DNA from: Bacteroidales bacterium UBA3843 | GTDB taxonomy: Bacteria > Bacteroidota > Bacteroidia > Bacteroidales > Paludibacteraceae | Length of the DNA: 64,000 nt | Assembly: GCA_002392745.1 (NCBI GenBank) | Contig: DGHR01000007.1 | Coordinates: forward strand, 35,808 to 99,807 | Direction of reading: 5' to 3' | Part shown: in pieces, positions 41,661-48,245 of the stretch | Position numbering within the stretch: the first letter of the stretch is position 1 | How the letters are laid out: each line of letters starts with the position of its first letter | The notes under the pieces: generated by a model | What the model saw: the letters and a program-made list of their open reading frames with translations, nothing else | The model's database searches: none | Told to the model about the DNA's origin: nothing | Program-made: the position numbers and the translations under genes

Positions 41661-42967
41661 TGCAATCTAATCTTACAGCGAACGATAGTGAGCGGTCTTA
41701 CAGCGTCAGCGGTCTTTCAAGCGAAGCCGGTCTTACAGCGCAGCGGTCAGAGCGCCACGCGCTCTATTTGGCTCCCATGGAGGATGTGACGGACCCGGCG
41801 TTCCGTATGCTTTGCAAACGCTACGGGGCGGACCGTGTCTATACGGAGTTCGTCAATGCCGACGCGCTGGTGCGCGATGTGGCTTCCACCACCCGCAAAC
41901 TGACCATTCACCAAGCCGAAAGGCCTGTGGCGATACAGATCTACGGCCGTACGCCGGAGTCGATGGCGGAAGCGGCGCGTATAGTGGAGCAGGCGCAACC
42001 GGATTTCATTGATATCAACTTCGGCTGTCCGGTCAAGAAAGTAGCGGGCAAAGGAGCCGGAGCGGGACTGCTGCGCGACGTGCCGCGGATGCTGGAGATT
42101 GCCCGTGCGGTAGTGAACGCCGTCCATACACCCGTTACCGCCAAGACACGTCTCGGATGGGATGAGAACGACCTCCACCCCCGCGTCAATCCCCTTAACT
42201 TGCCAAAATCTTACAGTGTCAGCGGTCTTACAGCATCAGCGGTCTTTCAGCAAAGCGGTCTTACAGCATCAGCGGTCTTTCAGCAAAGCGGTCTTACAGG
42301 CGAAGCCGATCATAAATCGGTGTTTATTACCGATTTATCTCTTGCTTTGCAGGACTGCGGTATTCAGGAACTGGCTATCCATGGCCGGACACGTTCGCAG
42401 ATGTACCGCGGCGAGGCGGACTGGACACTCATAGGGGAGGTGAAAAACAACCCGCGCATGCATATACCTGTTATAGGCAACGGGGACGTGTGCACGCCCG
42501 AGCGGGCGAAAGAGTGTTTCGACCTTTATGGAGTGGATGCGGTAATGGTAGGCCGCGCCACCTTCGGCAATCCATGGCTTTTCGCAGAGATAAAAGAGTA
42601 TCTGGACGGCCCTTCGCTCTTACAGTCCGAAGGACGGTCTTACAGCGAAGGACGGTCTTACAGCGAAGCGGTCTTACAGCGAAGCGGTCTTTCAGCGGCT
42701 CCGCCGCGGTCAATGGAAGAAAAGGTAAATGTTCTCAAGGAACATGTGCTTTCTTCCATTCAGTGGTGCGGAGGCGATGAACGCAAGGGAATAGTGCATT
42801 CACGGCGTCATTTTGCCGCATCGCCGGTCTTCAAGGGCCTGCCGGATTTCCGGCAGACACGCATCGCCCTTCTCCGTGCAGAAACGGTTGAAGAGGTATT
42901 CGCTATCATGGACTCTATCATCGCCCAATGGGGAAATAACGAAACCCAATGCCCCAATGGTAAATGA
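41657..42967 (+). CDS. tRNA-dihydrouridine synthase (DusB-like) with three repeat-encoded insertions
   Basis: Flavoenzyme of 436 aa reducing uridines in tRNA D-loops; usual homologues are near 330 aa. The core is intact: LAPMEDVTDPAFR, NFGCPVKKVAGKGAGAGLLRD with the catalytic Cys near 122, HGRTRSQMYRGEADW and IGNGDVCTPE. The extra length comes from GGTCTTACAG repeats: the N-terminus (residues 5-30, SNLTANDSERSYSVSG), a loop at about 185-218 (GLTASAVFQQS twice) and a loop at about 321-351 (SEGRSYSEAVLQRSG). All three are in frame and fall outside the catalytic motifs. It overlaps the HD gene by 4 bp and the 3' end lies in 15-bp repeats that also give the BASS gene its start. Confidence 0.93.
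   Translation: MMQSNLTANDSERSYSVSGLSSEAGLTAQRSERHALYLAPMEDVTDPAFRMLCKRYGADRVYTEFVNADALVRDVASTTRKLTIHQAERPVAIQIYGRTPESMAEAARIVEQAQPDFIDINFGCPVKKVAGKGAGAGLLRDVPRMLEIARAVVNAVHTPVTAKTRLGWDENDLHPRVNPLNLPKSYSVSGLTASAVFQQSGLTASAVFQQSGLTGEADHKSVFITDLSLALQDCGIQELAIHGRTRSQMYRGEADWTLIGEVKNNPRMHIPVIGNGDVCTPERAKECFDLYGVDAVMVGRATFGNPWLFAEIKEYLDGPSLLQSEGRSYSEGRSYSEAVLQRSGLSAAPPRSMEEKVNVLKEHVLSSIQWCGGDERKGIVHSRRHFAASPVFKGLPDFRQTRIALLRAETVEEVFAIMDSIIAQWGNNETQCPNGK
41671..41746 (+). repeat. GGTCTTACAG array 1 in dus (N-terminus), four units
   Basis: Units of 25, 17, 18 and 16 bp; each starts TCTTACAG or TCTTTCAA and ends CGG, and the centres differ. Confidence 0.85.
42209..42311 (+). repeat. GGTCTTACAG array 2 in dus, six units
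   Basis: Alternating 17-bp (TCTTACAGCATCAGCGG) and 16-bp (TCTTTCAGCAAAGCGG) units; each pair of 33 bp gives the 11-residue protein repeat GLTASAVFQQS. Confidence 0.9.
42618..42709 (+). repeat. GGTCTTACAG array 3 in dus, five units
   Basis: Units of 20, 18, 16, 16 and 22 bp. Centres include GTCC-GAA-GGAC and GGC-TCC-GCC, small palindromes between constant TCTTACAG and CGG ends. Confidence 0.9.
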
Positions 42968-43038
42968 CCAGATGGCAAAATATCCAAATAAATGACCCAT
43001 ACGGCGAAGCAGATCGTTCGACCGAAGGGAGATTAGAA

Positions 43039-44118
43039 ATGGTAAATGACCAAATGAAAAAATTCTTTGATTCCAACGCCCTCTGGCTCTCGATGGTTAT
43101 CGGAGCCGTGGGATATAAGCTGTTCTTGCCGTTGAGCCCGTTGTTGCCGTGGCTCATCTTTTTTATGCTGTTTTTCACGTTCTGCAAGGTCAATCCGCTG
43201 GATCTGCGTCTGCACAAGTGGCACTGGGCGGTGCTGGCGGCGCAGCTTTTTTTCTCCCTTGTGACGTACGGGGCAGTGATGTATTTTACGGGTAATGCGG
43301 TACTGGCGCAGGGACTGATGATGTGTTTTATCATGCCTACGGCAACCGCTGCGCCAATCATTGCCGGCAAACTGGGCGGTTCGATACAGAATCTGACGGC
43401 CTTTACGCTACTTTCCAATTTCGCTACGGCGATTATCGTTCCCGTTCTTTTCCCGTTGGTCAATCCGGCAACGGACATGACGTTCTGGCCGGCTTTTCTG
43501 CTGATACTCAGTCGTGTAGCGCCATTGCTTCTGGGCCCTTTCTTCGCCGCATGGTTGGTGAGAGTAGGGTATAATTACTTCCAACGTAGAAAATATCTTT
43601 CAGCGAGTGAAACTCGCGGTCTTACAGCCGAAAAAAACGTACCCCTTGCGGGGAAAGAAGACGGTCCGCGGGAATTTACGCTGTCCCCGGGACTTGCGCA
43701 AGTGCCCTTCTACCTTTGGGTGGCATCCATCGTCGTCCTCTTCGCAACCGTTACGCAAACAACAATCACCAATTACCATTCACAAATCACCAATATACTG
43801 ATTCTTCTGCTATCCTCTTTCTTAGCCTGTCTGATTCAGTTCGGATTAGGCAAACTGATTGGTTTCAAACTGCCGGCGGCGAGCAAAGGGAAAGACTATC
43901 AGGACGTGCTGATCAATCCTGCCGCCGCGCCCAAGACGATGGAGGGTGTCAGCAGTATTACTGCTGGGCAGGCGTTCGGCCAGAAGAACACCTCTCTCGG
44001 CGTATGGATGGCGCAGACCTATCTGGACCCCATGGCGGCACTTGGCGCAGCGGCATATATCATATGGCAAAACGTCTTCAATTCCGCGCAACTGGCCATC
44101 GCCGCCCATAAAAAATAA
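43039..44118 (+). CDS. Bile acid:sodium symporter (BASS)-family transporter
   Basis: Membrane protein of 359 aa from the start at 43039 (MVNDQMKKFF, the 15-bp repeat again). An ATG at 42964 would add 25 repeat-like residues, and MKKFFDSNALW at 43054 is the shortest option. About ten TM helices: LPLSPLLPWLIFFMLFFTF, LAAQLFFSLVTYGAVMYF, GLMMCFIMPTATAAPIIAGKLGG (the conserved P-T-A-T-A-A-P region) and later helices. A soluble loop at about 190-215 (YLSASETRGLTAEKN) is encoded by the GGTCTTACAG repeat, and TQTTITNYHSQITN further on is another low-complexity insertion. Substrate unknown. Last gene of the gldD unit. Confidence 0.85.
   Translation: MVNDQMKKFFDSNALWLSMVIGAVGYKLFLPLSPLLPWLIFFMLFFTFCKVNPLDLRLHKWHWAVLAAQLFFSLVTYGAVMYFTGNAVLAQGLMMCFIMPTATAAPIIAGKLGGSIQNLTAFTLLSNFATAIIVPVLFPLVNPATDMTFWPAFLLILSRVAPLLLGPFFAAWLVRVGYNYFQRRKYLSASETRGLTAEKNVPLAGKEDGPREFTLSPGLAQVPFYLWVASIVVLFATVTQTTITNYHSQITNILILLLSSFLACLIQFGLGKLIGFKLPAASKGKDYQDVLINPAAAPKTMEGVSSITAGQAFGQKNTSLGVWMAQTYLDPMAALGAAAYIIWQNVFNSAQLAIAAHKK
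43596..43670 (+). repeat. GGTCTTACAG repeat in the BASS transporter gene
   Basis: The first unit (43596-43619) has the palindromic centre CGAGT-GAA-ACTCG. The second starts TCTTACAGCCG and runs into CCCC-TTGC-GGGG and an A-rich stretch before GGTCCGCGG. Confidence 0.75.
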
Positions 44119-44167
44119 GCATCGACTTTTGTCTTTCGACTTTCGACTAAAAAAAATAATTTTTTTA

Positions 44168-44199
44168 TTTGCATATTCGAAAAAAAAGCAGTATCTTTG
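44168..44199 (+). promoter_or_regulatory. Promoter of the 50-aa protein gene and possibly the 751-aa gene
   Basis: TTTG (44168-44171), a 20-bp spacer and TATCTTTG (44192-44199), 24 bp before the ATG at 44224. Confidence 0.83.
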
Positions 44200-44223
44200 C
44201 AGCCGAAATCAAAAATACCTCTT

Positions 44224-44376
44224 ATGGAAAAATCGTCTTACACTGTAGATGAGTTGCGTGCAAGCGTAGAAGAGGGTACGTGTCAGATCGAGAGCGGGCG
44301 GTACTATACCGATGCGCAGGTTGATAGGATGTATAATAAAAGCAGAACCTTTAGAATCTATCAAAATTTGATATGA
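44224..44376 (+). CDS. Small protein of 50 aa, antitoxin-like pattern
   Basis: Begins MEKSSYTVDELRASVEE and contains IESGRYYTDAQVDRMY. 'E.GxxYTxxxV' resembles the C-terminal half of RelB/ParD-like or Phd-like antitoxins, but no toxin gene follows; the next ORF is the 751-aa secreted protein 41 bp downstream. It has a perfect promoter 24 bp upstream, which is the main reason to accept it as a gene. Function unknown. Confidence 0.6.
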   Translation: MEKSSYTVDELRASVEEGTCQIESGRYYTDAQVDRMYNKSRTFRIYQNLI

Positions 44377-44417
44377 TATATTAATTAACTTTTTGTTTAA
44401 CTTAAAATCATTAAAAC

Positions 44418-46673
44418 ATGAGAAAAATCTTTTCTTTTTTGGCTGCCGTGCTATTCGCAGGCAGTATGATGGCGAGTGTGGGAAATCTGTACTACACTCT
44501 GGAAATCAGCCAGACTGCTGCTGCCGCCGGCGGAAACACATCTTATGATGGCAGCGCAGAAATGACAGTTGGTGGGATGACATGGTCATTGCCCGGAAAT
44601 ACCGATTTGGGAGATTTCTGGGCTATAGGTGGAAAGAGTCTTACCAGTAAAGAACGTGCCACTTATTCCCAAACAGCAATGGGAGATGCCATTGCCAAGA
44701 TTGTAGTAAGCCATAGCGGAACTACATCTGATGCACTGTTGGTAGACTCAGTAGTTTTGACAGTCGCTTCTGACAAGGATTTCAATAATGTGATTGACCG
44801 TAAGAAAGAAAATCCTACAATTTCAAAGAATGTTGCTGGAACTATAGAGTTTTTAGCCGCAGAGAGTTGGGCTAAAGATGCTTATTACAAAGTATCGTTC
44901 TTCTTGACCAATGCTAAAACTAAGAACTATCGTTTGCCGATTAACAAGATTGATTTCTATTCTTATCAGTCAGCAACAGCTCCTGCAATCAATGCAGAGA
45001 AAATTGCCTTAGGGTTAATTCCGACTACCACTCTTCCGTATGAGAAAACAGTAGAATTGGCCGTTGTAGGTGCAAACTTGAGCGATGCAATCACTTATTC
45101 TGTATTGGGCGAGAATACAACAGTAACCGGTACATTGACAACCGAGGGTGGAACTCTGAATGTAAAGTTTGCTGCCGCTGCTGAGGGTGAATACTCTGAT
45201 ACAATTGTATTGACTTCCGGTGCTACTACTACCAAAGTAGCTGTAGAGGCTGATATCGTAAAAACTACGGGTGATGGAACTAAAGCAAATCCGTTCAACG
45301 TAGCTGATGTAGTTAAATTGAACAATGAATACAGTGCTGAAAAATATTGGGTAGTAGGCTATATCGTAGGTTGTGCAGCTAATGGTGGTTTGATAGGAAC
45401 TGATGCGGTTAGCAATATTGCATTGGGTGATGCAGCAGACCAAACTGAAAATGTTATTCCTGTTGAGCTCCCGAGTGGTGACATTCGTACGGCTTTGAAT
45501 CTTGTTGATAACACAACCAACAAAGGTAAAAAAGTAAAAGTATTTGGTCAGCTTGTATCCTACTTTACTTATTTCGGTGTTAAAGCAATTTCTGAGTTCG
45601 AGTTTGTAGAGGAGACTGTTGAGCATACATATACGCTTGTTGGTCCGCTGAGCCCTGCAGGATGGGATCAAACATCTGCTGCCGGCGATATGACTCTGAA
45701 TGATGGTGTTTATACATTCAAAATCGAGGATGTTACCTTGACCGCCGGAACTCAGTATGAGTATAAGATCGTAGAGGATCACTCTTGGGCTGTATCGTTC
45801 CCGCAATCAGGCAACGCTTCCTTCTCTGTAGAGAAATCCGGTAAATACGATGTTACGTTCACGCTGGATGCTACAACGAAAGCGTATGCCGCAAATGCAG
45901 TACTCAAGGAAGAGATTGCAGTGAACAAGACATTCGTGGTACTCGGTGGCTTTAATGGTTGGAGCGCAGAGGCTGTAGAAGTAGCAGCAGATGCAGAGAC
46001 TGCTAAATTCGTAGTGTCTATTGCTGAAGCGGCAGACATTGAGTTCAAAGTGAAAGTGAATGATGCATGGCTGAGTAACGGTCAGACTTACAACCGTGAC
46101 AACACCGGCGCAGAAGGAATCACCAGCAATGGCGACAACATGAAGTTGCAGGCTGATGTAGCCGGTGAGTACACCTTCACATGGACCTTTGCAACCAACG
46201 CTCTGGAGATTACTTATCCGGAAGTTTCTACCGACTGCGATTGGGATGCAATCGCATGGCTGGGTGACGGCTTCGGCGGCGGTGCTTACACAGAGCAGTT
46301 CAAGGTTTGCGCTGCTGAAGGTCAGGCTGTAGTAAACATCCAGAAACCGGGATGGGCTGCTGATGGTGGTATCTACACCAACTTCCCTGCAGCAATCTCT
46401 ACTGTATCGCTGGCTGAGGGTCAATATGCAATCGATGGAGCAGGCGTAGTTCTCTACCTGACCGCATTCTCTGCTAAATACACCGATGTAGTCATAGAGA
46501 CCGTTGATACTAAATCCTATGCATTCACCGTTTACAATGCAAAGGGTTCTGACGGAACAGCTATCGACAACACCGAGGTAGCAGAGAAGGCAGTTAAGAT
46601 GATTGAGAACGGTCAGTTGTTCATCATCAAGAACGGCGTTAAGTACAATGCACAGGGTGTAGTTGTTAAGTAA
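44418..46673 (+). CDS. Secreted protein with DUF6359-like and starch-binding-like domains
   Basis: Protein of 751 aa with signal peptide MRKIFSFLAAVLFAGSMMAS. Residues about 290-395 (NPFNVADVVKLNNEYSAEKY, WVVGYIVG, IPVELPSGDIRTALNL, GKKVKVFGQLVSYF) match the DUF6359 OB-fold-like domain of Bacteroidota surface proteins. After it come two SusE/CBM-like modules (TLVGPLSPAGWDQTSAAGD and FVVLGGFNGWSAEAVEVAAD). The C-terminus FIIKNGVKYNAQGVVV parallels the end of the 2182-aa protein and may be a sorting signal. No catalytic domain recognised. Terminator at 46725. Confidence 0.82.
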   Translation: MRKIFSFLAAVLFAGSMMASVGNLYYTLEISQTAAAAGGNTSYDGSAEMTVGGMTWSLPGNTDLGDFWAIGGKSLTSKERATYSQTAMGDAIAKIVVSHSGTTSDALLVDSVVLTVASDKDFNNVIDRKKENPTISKNVAGTIEFLAAESWAKDAYYKVSFFLTNAKTKNYRLPINKIDFYSYQSATAPAINAEKIALGLIPTTTLPYEKTVELAVVGANLSDAITYSVLGENTTVTGTLTTEGGTLNVKFAAAAEGEYSDTIVLTSGATTTKVAVEADIVKTTGDGTKANPFNVADVVKLNNEYSAEKYWVVGYIVGCAANGGLIGTDAVSNIALGDAADQTENVIPVELPSGDIRTALNLVDNTTNKGKKVKVFGQLVSYFTYFGVKAISEFEFVEETVEHTYTLVGPLSPAGWDQTSAAGDMTLNDGVYTFKIEDVTLTAGTQYEYKIVEDHSWAVSFPQSGNASFSVEKSGKYDVTFTLDATTKAYAANAVLKEEIAVNKTFVVLGGFNGWSAEAVEVAADAETAKFVVSIAEAADIEFKVKVNDAWLSNGQTYNRDNTGAEGITSNGDNMKLQADVAGEYTFTWTFATNALEITYPEVSTDCDWDAIAWLGDGFGGGAYTEQFKVCAAEGQAVVNIQKPGWAADGGIYTNFPAAISTVSLAEGQYAIDGAGVVLYLTAFSAKYTDVVIETVDTKSYAFTVYNAKGSDGTAIDNTEVAEKAVKMIENGQLFIIKNGVKYNAQGVVVK

Positions 46674-46674
46674 T

Positions 46675-46719
46675 GACCGCCTACGGCTGTAAGACCGTTA
46701 CATTGTAAAACTGTCTTAC
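46675..46719 (-). repeat. GGTCTTACAG unit in reverse orientation plus inverted partner
   Basis: On the minus strand 46696-46675 reads GGTCTTACAG, then GCC-GTA-GGC, then GGTC: a single unit directly after the 751-aa stop codon. GTAAGAC (46689-46695) and GTCTTAC (46713-46719) form an inverted pair, so a second head-to-head unit remnant is likely. This is the only reverse-oriented copy found, and it is not in a gene. Confidence 0.7.
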
Positions 46720-46724
46720 GCCTG

Positions 46725-46763
46725 CAAGAAAGCAGCTCCGCAGAAATGCGGGGCTGTTTCTTG
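46725..46763 (+). terminator. Terminator after the 751-aa protein gene
   Basis: CAAGAAAGCAGCTCCGCA and TGCGGGGCTGTTTCTTG pair, with two mismatched positions, around the loop GAAA. The tail after the stem is only weakly T-rich. Confidence 0.6.
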
Positions 46764-46898
46764 TATTGAAGAAGGAAGAAAAAATAAAGGTTATAGGTTA
46801 TTGGTGTATGATTACTACCTTTCTCGGCGGAGCGGACACGGTCTTCCTTCCGATAAGCGGAAGGACGCTCCGGGTTATTGATTCAGGAGTCAGGAATA

Positions 46899-46947
46899 GG
46901 TGAAAGGTGAAAGATGAAAGGTGAAAGGTGAAAGGTGAAAAGTGATA
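46899..46947. repeat. 7-bp tandem array GGTGAAA, about seven units
   Basis: GGTGAAA is repeated with single-base variants (GATGAAA, AGTGATA). It lies in the 320-bp gap before the barrel gene; the rest of that gap holds the promoter at 46990-47031. Confidence 0.85.
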
Positions 46948-46989
46948 GTATGGATATTGGTAAGTAAATTTGTCAAAATGTACAAAAAA

Positions 46990-47031
46990 CGCGCGTACGC
47001 TTGCGCATGTCAGAAAAAAGTTGTATCTTTG
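46990..47031 (+). promoter_or_regulatory. Promoter of the outer-membrane barrel gene with GC-rich -33 block
   Basis: TTG (47001-47003), a 20-bp spacer and TATCTTTG (47024-47031). GCGCGTACGCTTGCGCATGT (46991-47010) aligns closely with the typA -33 region. Confidence 0.82.
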
Positions 47032-47083
47032 CGGCGAAAATGACAAACAGTAATATCGTTCGGACTGCTCCGGACGACTGTGC

Positions 47084-47992
47084 ATGCGTATTAGCCCTAT
47101 ACATATTACCACTTGTCTGCTACTCATCATAGCATCTCTGCCGTTGCGTGCAGAGGTGTGGAGACAGTATAATGTAATAACCAAACATTATTTTTCTATT
47201 TCCGCAGGCGGCGGGTATTATTCGTTGCTGGAGAATATCCCGGAAGTGACGACCCGCGGCGGCGGCGCAGGCATGCTGGGTGTCAACTATGAGTTCCGCT
47301 ACAGCGGTTTCTGGTTCTCGGTGGGCGCCGACGTACAGTACGGCAGTTCGACGTTGACGATGGCGCCGTTTGAGGTGCACCGCGAGATGTACGACACTCA
47401 GGGCAAGCGTGTCAGCTATCATTACAACATAGAGGAATACAGCGATACGCAGAGCGATTTCCGTGTGGGAGTGCCTGTGTTGTTCGGATTTTACACCAAC
47501 GGCGTGTACGGCGGTATAGGCGCCAAGTTCTCCTACGCCCCGCACACGGTGACCACACCGGCCATGACCTATACGACCAGCGGTACCTACGAGCGCTACC
47601 TGGCGGATTTTGAGAACATGCCGAACCATTTCTATACGCAGTACTCCGTGCCGGGCAAGACGGAAGTGAAGATGCATCCGCAAGGGTCAGTCATCGCAGA
47701 GCTGGGCTACGACGTGCTGAACAAGGAGAGAATGAGCAATTATGCGCTGTGCTCGGTGCTGAAGGTGGCGCTATACGCCGAATACGGTATCAATAGTTGC
47801 ACATCGGGCAATGCACACGACGAGATAATATACAAGTTCAACCCCGCAGACCCGACGCAACTGATAGCCGACAGTTATTACGTGCGGCACAACGTGGAGA
47901 AAGCGCGCGTCGTGCCCTTTTATGTGGGAGTGAAAGTGACATTCATGCTCCGCATCCGCACCTCCAACTGCCGTTGCTACGGACCGCTGTAG
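47084..47992 (+). CDS. Predicted outer-membrane beta-barrel protein upstream of the giant repeat protein
   Basis: Protein of 302 aa with signal peptide MRISPIHITTCLLLIIASLP and a series of amphipathic strands (YFSISAGGGYYSLLEN, GGGAGMLGVNYEFRYSGF, GVYGGIGAKFSYAPHTV). It resembles general OmpA/OMP_b-brl-type barrels and not clearly PorP/SprF. The 5020-aa gene starts 254 bp downstream on the same strand without a visible promoter, so the two may be co-expressed, an arrangement like sprB-sprF pairs in Flavobacteriia. That link is inference. The C-terminus (NCRCYGPL) has two Cys and no aromatic beta-signal, which is unusual. Confidence 0.75.
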   Translation: MRISPIHITTCLLLIIASLPLRAEVWRQYNVITKHYFSISAGGGYYSLLENIPEVTTRGGGAGMLGVNYEFRYSGFWFSVGADVQYGSSTLTMAPFEVHREMYDTQGKRVSYHYNIEEYSDTQSDFRVGVPVLFGFYTNGVYGGIGAKFSYAPHTVTTPAMTYTTSGTYERYLADFENMPNHFYTQYSVPGKTEVKMHPQGSVIAELGYDVLNKERMSNYALCSVLKVALYAEYGINSCTSGNAHDEIIYKFNPADPTQLIADSYYVRHNVEKARVVPFYVGVKVTFMLRIRTSNCRCYGPL

Positions 47993-47998
47993 GGTAAA

Positions 47999-48124
47999 GG
48001 TTATAGGTTATAGGTTATAGGTTATAGGTTATAGGTGATAGGTTATTGGTTATTGGTGAGAGGTGATTGGTGATAGGTTATTGGTTATAGGTTATTGGTT
48101 ATTGGCGAGAGGTGATAGGTAAAA
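47999..48124. repeat. 7-bp tandem array GGTTATA, about 17 units
   Basis: GGTTATA repeats with variants GGTTATT, GGTGATA, GGTGAGA and GGCGAGA, without spacers. It lies between the barrel gene and the 11-bp array. Confidence 0.88.
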
Positions 48125-48137
48125 GGTTGTTTTATTC

Positions 48138-48203
48138 CGATAAAACTTCGATAAAACCTCGATAAAACTCCGATAAAACCCCGATAAAACCTCGATAAAA
48201 CCT
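48138..48203. repeat. 11-bp tandem array CGATAAAACCT, six units
   Basis: Six contiguous units beginning CGATAAAACTT, ending 42 bp before the giant gene start. Same unit as at 15947-15995 within the other giant gene. Confidence 0.9.
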
Positions 48204-48245
48204 CGATCACTATTTGGCGGACAAACCGGAAAGAAAACAAAGCAA

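Noticed and set aside
41671..42709. CRISPR array
   Set aside because: Units are contiguous 16-25 bp repeats within an open reading frame, without unique spacers, leader or cas genes.
44224..44376. Complete toxin-antitoxin module
   Set aside because: Only one short ORF with a loose resemblance; no adjacent toxin.
47999..48203. CRISPR or attachment-site interpretation of the array before the giant gene
   Set aside because: The 7- and 11-bp units are directly tandem, with no spacers, integrase or tRNA nearby.
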